A stretch of 64,000 nt of DNA, from contig JBBFLV010000004.1 in assembly GCA_037478835.1 (NCBI GenBank), forward strand, positions 194,006 through 258,005, written 5' to 3'. A model generated the notes under the pieces. That model saw nothing but the letters and a program-made list of their open reading frames with translations, was not told the DNA's origin and did no database searches. The position numbers and the translations under genes were made by a program. This DNA is from 630D-37 sp037478835. GTDB lineage: Bacteria; Chloroflexota; Anaerolineae; Anaerolineales; Villigracilaceae. Positions 26,600 through 34,720 of this stretch are shown here, piece after piece (position 1 is the first letter of the stretch; every line of letters starts with the position of its first letter).

Positions 26600-26603
26600 C
26601 TTG

Positions 26604-27647
26604 TCACTCCTGATGATGGTTTTTGTGCGGCCGACGAGACCAGAACTGTTCCAGTTTGTGGAAGGGACGGCGCAACTGATAGCGCCAATGTGGCCAACGG
26701 TAGCGCCAGAAGCGCGGGTGGAATGCTAAGACAAACCGTTTTCGGATATATTTTCGCAGGGTTTCTATCTCCCGGATGGTGAAAGCCTGGCGTAAACGGT
26801 CAAGCAGTTGCTCCGGGTTTTCCTCGTTTGCCAGAAGGCGTAAGGCCTCGCGTGCCTGCTGACTGAGGGCAAAAAGAGGATTTTCTAGATGTCCGAAGCG
26901 ATGAGAAAATCGATAGGCTTCTCCTAAGATCCTTTGGCGCGTTTGAGCTGAAAAAGCGCCGAATTCGTAGCGGAAAGGGATGGAATGGATCGGACGCCCG
27001 GCTAGGGCATGCATTTCACACCAGAGATATTTCAGGCCGAGGCCGATCAGCCCTTCTTTTTCCAAGCGCCGCATGGAGACGTACAATCGCTCGTGGCGCA
27101 AGATGCCAAAACGCCCCAGTCGTGCCGCTCGTCGCACGTAGTCGTGATCCTCGGCCATGACCAGGCTTTCGTCAAAACCGCCGATTTGTTCATGCAGCCA
27201 CCGGTGGGCAAAAATGCAAAAGCCGGGTGCATGGGGCGAGATGGGCGCCATGATCAGAAGGTAGAGGTTGGCCAGTTCCGTGAGCAAGGGATAAAGAGAG
27301 TCTTCTTCAAGCGGCTGATAAAGACAGGTGGCGACTTCCAACCCGCGTTCTTTCATCTCGGAAAGGGTGCGCTCAAGGAAAAATGGGCCGGGGACCACAT
27401 CGGCATCCAGAAAGAGCAAAATTTCTCCTTGTGCGTGGCGCGCGCCGGCATTGCGTCCTACGGCCGGCATGCCTCCGGAAACGACCTTTGCGCCCCATTC
27501 CAGTGCGAGCGATACGGTGTTGTCCTTCGAGCCGGCATCGGCGACGATCACCTCATCCGGTGGGCGCGTTTGCTCTCGTAGAGCCTGGAGAAGGCGGGGG
27601 AGGTAGGCGCTTTCGTTGAGCGTCGGGATGATCACGCTGATTCTCAT
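26604..27647 (-). CDS. Glycosyltransferase family 2
   Basis: Soluble GT-A glycosyltransferase with unknown donor and acceptor. The 347-residue product shows 'SVIIPTLNESAYLPRLLQAL', 'VIVADAGSKDNTVSLA', 'AVGRNAGARHAQGEI', and the DxD-type 'LFLDADVVPG'. A predicted C-terminal amphipathic, Arg/Trp-rich segment ('FHPRFWRYRWPHWRYQLRRP') may attach it to the membrane. The start overlaps the rpiB stop (27644-27647). Confidence 0.85.
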   Translation of the reverse strand: MRISVIIPTLNESAYLPRLLQALREQTRPPDEVIVADAGSKDNTVSLALEWGAKVVSGGMPAVGRNAGARHAQGEILLFLDADVVPGPFFLERTLSEMKERGLEVATCLYQPLEEDSLYPLLTELANLYLLIMAPISPHAPGFCIFAHRWLHEQIGGFDESLVMAEDHDYVRRAARLGRFGILRHERLYVSMRRLEKEGLIGLGLKYLWCEMHALAGRPIHSIPFRYEFGAFSAQTRQRILGEAYRFSHRFGHLENPLFALSQQAREALRLLANEENPEQLLDRLRQAFTIREIETLRKYIRKRFVLAFHPRFWRYRWPHWRYQLRRPFHKLEQFWSRRPHKNHHQE

Positions 27648-28102
27648 CCCATCTCCTCTAGACGTCGAATCTTCCCCACCCGTCGGGCGTGACGTTCTCC
27701 ACCCGGCCGATGACCGGTAAATTCGGCGCGCAGAAAGGCCTGCACGATCTCGCGTGCCAGCTCCGGGCCGATCACGCGGGCACCCAGGCAGAGCACATTC
27801 ATATCATCGTGTTCCACCCCCTGGTGAGCGGTATACGTATCGTGACAGACGGCGGCATAGACCCCGCGCATCTTGTTAGCGGCGATCGAAGCCCCGATCC
27901 CGGACCCGCAGATCAGAATCCCACGCTCGGCCTCGCCGCGCTGGAGTGCACGGCCTACCTTCTCGGCATAGTCCGGATAATCTACGCTTTCGGTGCTAAA
28001 AGTCCCCAGGTCGAGTGCCTGGTGGCCTTCCTGCTGCACCACTTCGAGTACCGTTTCCTTGAGCGGAAAGCCGGCATGATCACAGGCGATGGCGATTTTC
28101 AT
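27644..28102 (-). CDS. rpiB: Ribose-5-phosphate isomerase B
   Basis: Interconverts ribose-5-phosphate and ribulose-5-phosphate. The 152-residue product has the RpiB/LacAB fold: 'IAIACDHAGFPLKE', 'VDYPDYAEKVG', the active-site 'GILICGSGIGASIAANK' with its Cys and 'LCLGARVIG'. The substrate-binding His pair is in 'CHDTYTAHQGVEHDD'. It overlaps both neighbours by 4 nt. Linkage to an adenosine-producing enzyme upstream could serve ribose salvage, which is inference. Confidence 0.95.
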   Translation of the reverse strand: MKIAIACDHAGFPLKETVLEVVQQEGHQALDLGTFSTESVDYPDYAEKVGRALQRGEAERGILICGSGIGASIAANKMRGVYAAVCHDTYTAHQGVEHDDMNVLCLGARVIGPELAREIVQAFLRAEFTGHRPGGERHARRVGKIRRLEEMG

Positions 28103-28725
28103 AGCTGCCTCTTGCGAATTCCGAAAATCAAAATCAGGGTTGCGAGAATGCCTCCCATTGCGCCGATTTGCCAGGCATGGCGCAATGAATCTTCTGAGGT
28201 GCGGAGTGGGTTTGCGGCCAACGGGGTAGGAGTGGGCCAGAAAGTCGCCGTCGGAGTGGGCGGAACGAAGGTGATTTGCCCGACCGGTTGCAAAGGTACC
28301 GGTGTGGGAAACGGGGTAGGGGTGGCGGTGGGGATGTAGTTGCGCAAACGTAGGTTTTCCACACGGATCTCTTGCTGGCGGCCATCCTGGAAAACGACCA
28401 GCAGGCGCAGGTGATAGGTATCATCGCGCACCTGGGTGGTATCCCATATCGCCAGTGTTCCTTCTGCAGGAGCCTCCAGCCGGCGGATCAGGAACCAGGT
28501 ATCCGGTGCGGTGGCCAGAGCAAAGGCGATCTCGGCATAGGCAAATCCTTCGAGAACCGGAATTTTTCCCTGGATAAGTACTTGTCCACGTAGGGTTTCA
28601 CCGCTGAGCGGCGCCAGCAATGCGATCTCCTCCTGGGCGTGTGCCCTCAACGGCAAGAAGAATTGACACAAGAGTACCAGGAGAAAACCGCAACACCGAA
28701 GTCGGCGCGCCATATTCCTTTTCAT
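28099..28725 (-). CDS. Secreted, C-terminally anchored protein
   Basis: Function not recognised. The 208-residue product has a signal peptide (to about residue 30, 'PLRAHAQEE'), an Ig/FnIII-like beta domain (about 35-125: 'LLAPLSGETLRGQVLIQG', 'WDTTQVRDDTYHLRLLVVF'), a Thr/Pro-rich spacer (about 130-170), and a C-terminal helix with a basic tail ('GILATLILIFGIRKRQL'). It is translationally coupled to the ECF ATPase upstream and to rpiB downstream. Chloroflexota often carry such sortase-independent tail-anchored surface proteins. Confidence 0.7.
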   Translation of the reverse strand: MKRNMARRLRCCGFLLVLLCQFFLPLRAHAQEEIALLAPLSGETLRGQVLIQGKIPVLEGFAYAEIAFALATAPDTWFLIRRLEAPAEGTLAIWDTTQVRDDTYHLRLLVVFQDGRQQEIRVENLRLRNYIPTATPTPFPTPVPLQPVGQITFVPPTPTATFWPTPTPLAANPLRTSEDSLRHAWQIGAMGGILATLILIFGIRKRQL

Positions 28726-30350
28726 GCTCCTTCCCGGACCACCTGTGCCAGCTCTTCGAGCGGAAGAAAACGCCCTGTCTTTGGTAGGTAGCGCAAATTC
28801 AGTCTTAGCAGGGAAGTCGGTAGGATGCGATAAGCACGCAGTCGCTCCTCATCCTGGAGCACTTCTTCCGGCTTCCCATCGGCCATAATCCGGCCATCGT
28901 ACATCAGGATCACGCGGTTGGCATAGGAAATGGCCAGATCGAGATCGTGGGTGACGAAGAGGATCGTCTCCACCTCTTTCATTTGCATCATGGCGTCCAT
29001 AAAAGCGCGATAGGTACCGTAATCCTGTCCTGCGGTCGGTTCATCCAGCACCAATAACCGCGAACGCATAGAAAGCACCGCCGCAATGCTCACCCGTTTC
29101 TGTTGACCGAAAGAAAGGGCTAAAGGAGGCGTTTCCATCTCTGATTGCATTCGGATTGTTTCGATCGCCCACTGCACGTTTTGGGCAATCACCTCGGCGG
29201 GGAAACCCAGATTTTTGGGGCCGAATTCCAGCTCCTGGCGTACCGTCGGTGCGAAGAGCATGTGCGAAGGGCTCTGAAAGACGTACCCGACCGTATGAGC
29301 TGCCTGCGCCACCGTCATTTGCCGCGTATCCCGACCTTCCAGCAGCACTTTTCCTTCGGTGGGCTTGAGCAAGCCAAGAGCATGTTTGGTGAGCGTCGTC
29401 TTTCCGCAGCCGTTGTGACCGAGCAAAGCGATCACTTCGCCTTTGCGGATGACGAGGTTCACATCCTTGAGTACCGGCCGATCGCTGCTCCCATAGTGAA
29501 AGTGCACCCCGCGGAATTCGACCAGCGGCTCGCCAAGGGACCCCTGGCGGGGGCGCGCCGTAGCCGGCTTAATCTCAGCCTGGGCAAAGTGCCGGATCGC
29601 CTGTTCGGCCGGGAGCTTGATCTCGCGCGCGTCTACCGCCTGTGCCAACCCTTCTGCAGGGCCATAATAGGCCATGCGACCGTTTTCCAGGTAGAGCACC
29701 TTATCCGGCCGAATGGCGAGCACGTCTTCCACGCGATGTTCGACGATGATGATGGCAATCCCCTCATCGGCCAATTGGCGGAAAAGCTGCAAGGCCTCAT
29801 AGGCCGACATCGGGTCCAAACTGGCCAGCGGCTCATCCAGCAAGAGCAGACGGGGCCCCAAGGCGAGCACGCCGGCCAGGGCGATCTTTTGTTTCTCGCC
29901 GCCGGAGGTCAGATACGTCTCTCGGTGACGCAAATGAGCGATTCCCAGTCGTTCCAGGGCCTCTTCGGCGCGGCGCCGAATTTCTGTGCGCGGCAACCCC
30001 AAGTTTTCCAGCCCAAAAGCCACTTCCTGGAGTACGTAACTTCCGAGGATCTGTCGCTCCGGGTCCTGCAAGAGCGTGCCGACCTGTTGCGCGATTTCGC
30101 CCAAGCTTCGCCCACGCACCGATTGGCCGAAGATGCGAATCTCCCCATGCAGTTCGCCGCTATAGGTGTGAGGGATCAAGCCGTTGATGCAGCGGATCAA
30201 CGTCGTCTTACCGCAACCGCTGGCGCCGGCCAGCAACAGCACTTCCCCCGGTTCCACCCGGAAGGAGATGTTTTGAATGGATGGTTGCTCACGACGGCGA
30301 TAGCGGAAAGTTAGATTCTCGACTTCGAGCGCGGCGGGCTTCACGGGCAT
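28722..30350 (-). CDS. ECF transporter ATPase, two fused ABC domains
   Basis: Energy-coupling factor ATPase with EcfA and EcfA' in one 542-residue chain. Domain 1 has Walker A 'LLAGASGCGKTTLIRC' near 40, signature 'LTSGGEKQKIALAG' and 'LLLLDEPLASLDPMS'. Domain 2 (from about 265) has 'ALLGHNGCGKTTLTKH', signature 'LSFGQQKRVSIAAVLS' and 'LLVLDEPTAGQDYGT'. Both sites look catalytically complete. No EcfT permease or S component is found in the window, so those subunits must be encoded elsewhere. The start overlaps the SAM hydroxide adenosyltransferase end by 10 nt. Confidence 0.88.
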   Translation of the reverse strand: MPVKPAALEVENLTFRYRRREQPSIQNISFRVEPGEVLLLAGASGCGKTTLIRCINGLIPHTYSGELHGEIRIFGQSVRGRSLGEIAQQVGTLLQDPERQILGSYVLQEVAFGLENLGLPRTEIRRRAEEALERLGIAHLRHRETYLTSGGEKQKIALAGVLALGPRLLLLDEPLASLDPMSAYEALQLFRQLADEGIAIIIVEHRVEDVLAIRPDKVLYLENGRMAYYGPAEGLAQAVDAREIKLPAEQAIRHFAQAEIKPATARPRQGSLGEPLVEFRGVHFHYGSSDRPVLKDVNLVIRKGEVIALLGHNGCGKTTLTKHALGLLKPTEGKVLLEGRDTRQMTVAQAAHTVGYVFQSPSHMLFAPTVRQELEFGPKNLGFPAEVIAQNVQWAIETIRMQSEMETPPLALSFGQQKRVSIAAVLSMRSRLLVLDEPTAGQDYGTYRAFMDAMMQMKEVETILFVTHDLDLAISYANRVILMYDGRIMADGKPEEVLQDEERLRAYRILPTSLLRLNLRYLPKTGRFLPLEELAQVVREGA

Positions 30351-31132
30351 TCGACCTCCACGATGTCCCCTTCTTTCAGGCCGAGTTTATGGGCGGCGTT
30401 CCCGTTGACCAGGGCGATTTCCAGAAAACCATCACTATCAATGACGGCTACCAGACTCCCTACAGGACGATGGCCATAAGAAGGAGCAACGCCTTCGATG
30501 CGATGATCTCCGATGCGGATGCGAACTCCCGCCAACGAAGAGCCGAGCTGAGCGGCGGAGAGGTTGGTCATCAGATTGCCGAAGCGATCCACATATACAA
30601 CGAGCGCTTTCCATGTTTTTCCCTGTTGCCGTGGCTCTGGAAAGTCCAATCGCACCGGATCGTCGATCGGCGTGCCCAAGTCGCTCAACGGCACCCCGCG
30701 TGCCAGATGTGCTGCGATGGGGGCGAAGAGATCGCGCCCGTGAAAGGTGGTGCTTAGGGGGTGAAGCCAGTATTCGGAACGATTGAGATGGACGATTTCA
30801 ATACTTTCGCCGAGGCTTTCTGCATGCTTCAAGAGCAGGCTCATCAGTCCGTTATCCGGACCTACAAAGAATTGTTTGCCCAATCGAGCGGCTAAGGGAC
30901 GACGATGGGTGCCCACCCCCGGATCGACCACGGCCAGATGGACGGTGCCGGGGGGAAAGAAGGGCACAGCGCGGTGCAAAATATAGGCGGCTTGGCGTAT
31001 ATTTTGCGGCTCTACTTCATGGCTCAAGTCCACCAGGCGGGCTTCCGGGTAAATTCCCCAGATCACCCCTTTCATGATGCCGACGAAGCCATCTCGTTGT
31101 CCGAAATCGGTGGTCAGGGTAATTACGCTCAC
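30341..31132 (-). CDS. SAM hydroxide adenosyltransferase (DUF62 family)
   Basis: Enzyme of the fluorinase/chlorinase-related family that uses water to split S-adenosylmethionine into adenosine and methionine. The 263-residue product has 'ITLTTDFGQRDGFVGIMKG' with the conserved early Asp, 'DLSHEVEPQNIRQAAYIL', 'VHLAVVDPGVGTHRRPLA' and 'FVGPDNGLMSLLL', then the C-terminal barrel 'YVDRFGNLMTN'. It lacks any obvious halogenase signature. Genome neighbourhoods with ECF transporter genes are common for this family. The start overlaps the relA/spoT stop by 4 nt. Confidence 0.87.
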   Translation of the reverse strand: MSVITLTTDFGQRDGFVGIMKGVIWGIYPEARLVDLSHEVEPQNIRQAAYILHRAVPFFPPGTVHLAVVDPGVGTHRRPLAARLGKQFFVGPDNGLMSLLLKHAESLGESIEIVHLNRSEYWLHPLSTTFHGRDLFAPIAAHLARGVPLSDLGTPIDDPVRLDFPEPRQQGKTWKALVVYVDRFGNLMTNLSAAQLGSSLAGVRIRIGDHRIEGVAPSYGHRPVGSLVAVIDSDGFLEIALVNGNAAHKLGLKEGDIVEVECP

Positions 31133-33384
31133 TGATTGCTATCTCCTTTGGTTAAAACTGTTCGATAGGCTTCAAAGACGTTCTCTATTGTTTCGATCCG
31201 ATTCAGAATGCGACTGAGGTGGTATAGGTCGATCACTTCCAGTACCAGATAAATGTTGGCGATGTTATTGCTGTTCACTTTGACATCAATGCCGGCGATA
31301 TTTGCTCCCTCCTCGGCAATCAGGGTGGAAATTTCGCCCATTAATTTGGTGCGGTCAAACGCTCTGATGCGGATGGGGGCGATGTAACGGTGCTCATCCT
31401 TTGCAGAGCCCCAGTCCACGCGGATTAGGCGCTCGTGCTCTCGCTCGCGTGCTCGTAGAATGTTGGTGCAATCCTGACGGTGAATGGTGACGCCTCGGCC
31501 ACGGGTGACGTAGCCGATGATCGGGTCTCCGTAGGTAGGATTGCAGCAGCGAGCAAATGTGCTCAGCACACCCTTTACTCCGATCACCCTGATGTCGGTC
31601 GTGCTGGTGGGAGTTGTTGGAAGCTCTTTCTCGCCAGCCGATTGTTGGGTCTGTTGTGCTGAAATATGTTGGATGACGCGCTGGAGGCTCAGATCGCCGC
31701 AGCCGATGGCGACGAAAAAGTCATCGGTTGTCTTATAGCCCAGCTCACGAGCGAGGTTTTCGTAGTTGATGTTGTGTAAAGCCAGACGGGTGAACTCGCG
31801 CTCCAGCAAGTAGCGACCCTGGGCAAGATTTTGCTGGCGATCTTGCTTGCGGAACCAAAGACGGATTTTGCTTTTGGCACGCGAAGTTTTAACATAGCCT
31901 TTGCTATCGTCGAGCCAATCGCGGCTCGGTCCCCCACGCTTGGTGGTCAGGATTTCGACCCGATCGCCGTTTTTGAGCTGATAGCTGAGAGGCACCAATT
32001 TGCCATTGACCCGCGCGCCGCGGCAGCGATGACCGATATCTGTGTGGATGTGATAGGCGAAGTCGATCGGCGTAGAACCGGCCGGCAGATCGATAATATC
32101 GCCTTTGGGGGTCAGGACGTACACGCGCTCGCGGAAGACGTCGTTTTTGACCGCTTCTACGAACTCGTGGGCGTCGGTGACTTCCTGTTTCCAGTCCATC
32201 ATGCGGCGCAACCAGGCGACATGTTTTTCGAATTCGGCATCCCGTGCGCTGCCTTCCTTGTAGCGCCAGTGGGCGGCGATACCATATTCGGCCCGCTGAT
32301 GCATCTCCGGCGTGCGGATTTGGACCTCCAGCGGGCGCCCGTCCTCCCAAATGACCGCCGTATGCAGGGATTGGTACATGTTCTCTTTCGGCGCCGCGAT
32401 GTAATCATCGAACTCTTTTGGGATGGGGTGCCAATGAGTATGGATAATGCCCAATGCCGCATAGCAGGAGGCCACGTCCGGCACGATCAGACGCACCCCT
32501 CGCACGTCCAGGATTTCCTCAAACGTTTTTCCTTTTTCGATCATCTTGCGGTAGATGGAATAAATGTGCTTTGGGCGGCCGCTGATCTCTGCTTGAATGC
32601 CGTGCTCTTCCATTACTTTTTGCATGCGGGCGATGATGCGGTTGATCTCTTCCTGGCGATCCTCGCGGCGATGGGCGAGTTTTTCTGCAATTTCGCGATA
32701 CTTTTCCGGCTCTACATAACGGAAAGAGAGGTCTTCCAGCTCCCATTTGATTTGCCAGATGCCGAGGCGATTGGCGAGGGGGGCGAAAATATCCAGTGTC
32801 TGCTGGGCGATGCGGCGGCGCTTTTCTTCCGGCATGTGAGCCAGGGTGCGCATGTTGTGTAGCCGGTCGGCCAGTTTAATCAAGATGACACGCACATCTT
32901 CGCCGATGAACATCAAGGTTTTGCGCAAGGTTTCGGCGACCAGATCGGCTTTGCGGTTTGAATCGGAGGGTTCTGGCTCCTCTTCCGGTTCGGCGGGGGG
33001 CTCAGAGCCATCGGCGGGGATGGCCTGTTCTTCGCGCGAGACGCGTGGCAGGGTGCTCATCTTCGTCACCCCGTCTACCAGGTGAGCGATTGTTTCCCCA
33101 AAGTCGCGCCGCAAGTCGTCTAGGGTCACATAGGTATCTTCAACCGTATCATGAAGCAACCCGGCGGCTACCACTTCCGCCGGGACGCGCAACTCTGCCA
33201 AAATGCCTGCTACTGCTAAACAGTGAGTGATATACGGTTCACCGGAGGCACGCTTTTGTTCGCGGTGGGCTTCTTCTGCCAGGTGATAGGCGCGTAAGAT
33301 TAATTCTCGATCGGCTTCGGTGTAATTCGGAGGAAGGATCTCTAGTAACTGTTCCAGGGTTTGAATGTTTTCAGTAGATTTCAT
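31129..33384 (-). CDS. rel: Bifunctional (p)ppGpp synthetase/hydrolase, RelA/SpoT family
   Basis: Makes and degrades the stringent-response alarmone. The 751-residue product has the HD hydrolase domain ('GLLHDTVEDTYVTLDDL', residues ~70-120), the synthetase domain with 'SGRPKHIYSIYRKM' and 'YQSLHTAVIWEDGRPLEVQI', a TGS domain ('VYVLTPKGDIIDLPAGSTP'), a helical/CC segment with 'FARCCNPTYGDPIIGY', and a C-terminal ACT domain. Both catalytic motifs are intact, so it should be bifunctional. GGAG precedes the ATG. It heads a chain of seven minus-strand genes. Confidence 0.95.
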   Translation of the reverse strand: MKSTENIQTLEQLLEILPPNYTEADRELILRAYHLAEEAHREQKRASGEPYITHCLAVAGILAELRVPAEVVAAGLLHDTVEDTYVTLDDLRRDFGETIAHLVDGVTKMSTLPRVSREEQAIPADGSEPPAEPEEEPEPSDSNRKADLVAETLRKTLMFIGEDVRVILIKLADRLHNMRTLAHMPEEKRRRIAQQTLDIFAPLANRLGIWQIKWELEDLSFRYVEPEKYREIAEKLAHRREDRQEEINRIIARMQKVMEEHGIQAEISGRPKHIYSIYRKMIEKGKTFEEILDVRGVRLIVPDVASCYAALGIIHTHWHPIPKEFDDYIAAPKENMYQSLHTAVIWEDGRPLEVQIRTPEMHQRAEYGIAAHWRYKEGSARDAEFEKHVAWLRRMMDWKQEVTDAHEFVEAVKNDVFRERVYVLTPKGDIIDLPAGSTPIDFAYHIHTDIGHRCRGARVNGKLVPLSYQLKNGDRVEILTTKRGGPSRDWLDDSKGYVKTSRAKSKIRLWFRKQDRQQNLAQGRYLLEREFTRLALHNINYENLARELGYKTTDDFFVAIGCGDLSLQRVIQHISAQQTQQSAGEKELPTTPTSTTDIRVIGVKGVLSTFARCCNPTYGDPIIGYVTRGRGVTIHRQDCTNILRAREREHERLIRVDWGSAKDEHRYIAPIRIRAFDRTKLMGEISTLIAEEGANIAGIDVKVNSNNIANIYLVLEVIDLYHLSRILNRIETIENVFEAYRTVLTKGDSNQ

Positions 33385-33452
33385 ATAAATGCTCCACGTC
33401 TACCAAGGAGAGAAGAAGCGCTCTGGATCATTCCATGTGGTATTTGAGAGAT

Positions 33453-33848
33453 GCCCCAGATCAACCTGTAAGCCGCATTCTGTCCGGCGGAATTCCGCCT
33501 GGGCGATCATCTATCTAGGCGGCCTACCCGGGACTGGCGCACCCCCAGTAGGGGGAGGCACATAGGGAGGCGAGCAACCTCCCGCTGCCATGGGCAGCTT
33601 CGTCCCTTCTTGGCCTTGCTCCCGGCGGGGGTTACCTGGCCGCCTGCATTGCTGCAGACGCCGGTGGTCTCTTACACCACCTTTTCACCCTTACCCTTTG
33701 ACGGGCGGTCTGTTTTCTGTGGCCCTGTTCCGGCAGGTCGTTACGGTGTAACTTCCCGCCCCGGGTTTCCCCGGCGCCGTGCTCTGTGGAGTGCGGACTT
33801 TCCTCGACCTCGCTTTGCGAGGCCGCGATCGCCCGGTTGACCTGAGGC
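33453..33848 (-). ncRNA. rnpB: RNase P RNA (bacterial type A)
   Basis: Catalytic RNA that matures tRNA 5' ends. Read on the minus strand, it contains the conserved GAGGAAAGTCCGCACTCC block (P3/P4 region), AAGGGTAAGGGTGAAAAGG, the GCGGGAGGTTGCTCGCCTCC arm, and the 3' block GGCTTACAGGTTGATCTGG. The ends pair as helix P1: GCCTCAGGTCAACC at the 5' end with GGTTGATCTGGGGC at the 3' end, which sets the boundaries at about 396 nt. A promoter lies exactly upstream (33855-33883). No tRNA or rpmH/rnpA genes are adjacent. Confidence 0.96.
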
Positions 33849-33854
33849 ATTAAT

Positions 33855-33883
33855 ATGATACCTTTTCTGAAAGTTTTCGTCAA
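33855..33883 (-). promoter_or_regulatory. Promoter of RNase P RNA
   Basis: On the minus strand a -35 TTGACG (33883-33878), a 17-nt spacer and a -10 TATCAT (33860-33855) are followed 6 nt later by the first base of helix P1 at 33848. Predicted transcription start and RNA 5' end therefore coincide. Confidence 0.8.
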
Positions 33884-34043
33884 TCGGAAAACTTGTGAGC
33901 CGCAGGGGTGTTCGAGGTTTTTGCATCGTCACTTGGTTGTAAATTGGCAAAAATTATAAAAATGCTGAAAATTTGTTTGATAAGTTTGCAGGATAAATCC
34001 TATTCTGCAGGATTTGTGCTTCAAAAAAGGTGTTGCGAAAACC

Positions 34044-34071
34044 TTGACAGTTTCGGCTGTTTGCATATAAT
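34044..34071 (+). promoter_or_regulatory. Promoter of the trpB T-box transcript
   Basis: Perfect -35 TTGACA (34044-34049) and -10 TATAAT (34066-34071) separated by 16 nt, giving a start near 34078. The strong promoter fits a transcript that is controlled by attenuation in the leader rather than at initiation. Confidence 0.85.
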
Positions 34072-34199
34072 CAATGAAAATCGCAAAGGCTGTGAAGAGG
34101 ACGAGTACACATCATACGACGGTACAGAGAGCAGGTGGTTGGTGAAAGTCCTGCCCGTGATGATGATGTGGAATGGACCTCGGAGCCGCAGGGCGAACG

Positions 34200-34262
34200 T
34201 GGTTGGTCGGATAGTTGATTAGTCGCCTAGTCGCCTAGTCGCTTTGTCGAGTGGTCGGCCGG
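34200..34262 (+). repeat. TAGTCG-type dispersed repeat inside the T-box leader
   Basis: Contains TAGTCGCC-like units about 8 nt apart. The 15-mer GGTTGGTCGGATAGT at 34201-34215 is identical to 37069-37083 behind the superoxide dismutase gene. It sits between stem I and the rest of the T-box leader, where linker length is usually tolerant. Confidence 0.7.
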
Positions 34263-34355
34263 CATTAGTAGCCCGCGACGGTGGGCCTCCGTTAAAAAGG
34301 CCAGGGTATAACCCGTTTTGACGGGCGTACCCGGAAAGAGTGAGGCTGGCTTTTC

Positions 34356-34383
34356 CTCCCCGGTGCTTCACCGGGGAGTTTTT
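34356..34383 (+). terminator. Terminator-like hairpin (probable T-box stem III)
   Basis: CTCCCCGGTG (34356-34365) pairs perfectly with CACCGGGGAG (34369-34378) and is followed by TTTTT. Position just upstream of the T-box element matches stem III, but it has the form of a full intrinsic terminator. Its stem closely resembles the terminator after cydB (44138-44172). Confidence 0.55.
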
Positions 34384-34415
34384 CGTTAGCCTAACTTGGG
34401 TGGCACCGCGGATCG

Positions 34416-34450
34416 AAACCATCCGTCCCATGTGGGATGGATGGTTTTTT
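34416..34450 (+). terminator. Regulated terminator of the trpB T-box
   Basis: AAACCATCC (34416-34424) pairs with GGATGGTTT (34439-34447), with inner pairs TCCCA/TGGGA, ending in a T run to 34450. It lies directly after the T-box element, the normal place for the terminator that competes with the antiterminator. Confidence 0.9.
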
Positions 34451-34474
34451 GATTTTCTAGGAAAGGAGGCAGAG

Positions 34475-34636
34475 ATGGAAGACGAGTTGTTGACCCGATC
34501 CCCTGAAGTGGAGGAGCAATCGCCGATGCAGGAGCGTTTCTGCGAAGTTTCGGCGGAGGAGGTTGCTTCTTCCGCGGCTGAGGGCGAAAGGTCCCGCGAA
34601 GCGCCGTTTGCGCCGGCACTCGGCTTTGTGCCATGA
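34475..34636 (+). CDS. Small acidic ORF between T-box and trpB
   Basis: A 53-codon ORF with a strong ribosome site (AAAGGAGG at 34463-34470) directly behind the attenuator terminator. The predicted product is acidic at the start ('MEDELLTRSPEVEEQSP') and low in complexity (Glu, Ser, Ala, Pro); it contains no tryptophan, so it is not a classical Trp leader peptide. No family was recognised. It ends 84 nt before the trpB ATG. It may be a real small protein, a translated leader that couples to trpB, or chance. Confidence 0.4.
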   Translation: MEDELLTRSPEVEEQSPMQERFCEVSAEEVASSAAEGERSREAPFAPALGFVP

Positions 34637-34720
34637 GGCGGCTTCGGGGCGCAGAGAGCTTCGGCCGGCACTCCGGTTTCGATCTTTCCCAAATCTTTTT
34701 TTCTTTGTGAGGAGGTTCCT

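Larger units (their letters stand above)
34078..34450 (+). promoter_or_regulatory. Tryptophan-specific T-box riboswitch
   Basis: tRNA-sensing leader that lets RNA polymerase read into trpB when uncharged tRNA-Trp is abundant. Stem I begins with GGCT (34090s) pairing AGCC, a kink-turn-like GTGAA/GGA, then GAGG pairing CCTC. The specifier loop is ACGAGTA opposite GAATGGA, which presents TGG, the Trp codon; CACATC then pairs GATGTG. The distal arm GCAGG...CCTGC follows an AGAGA bulge. The universal T-box element GGGTGGCACCGCGG lies at 34398-34411, followed by a terminator (34416-34450). A TAGTCG-type repeat occupies the linker at 34200-34262. Boundaries of the middle stems are uncertain. Confidence 0.93.

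Noticed and set aside
29145..30314. 389-codon plus-strand ORF opposite the ECF ATPase
   Set aside because: Antisense shadow frame with no recognisable domain, opposite a gene with two complete ABC domains.
31831..32862. 343-codon plus-strand ORF opposite rel
   Set aside because: Antisense shadow of a clear RelA/SpoT gene.
34340..34474. Upstream part of the ORF at 34340-34636
   Set aside because: It covers the T-box element and terminator, which are RNA features; only the part after ATG 34475 is a candidate gene.
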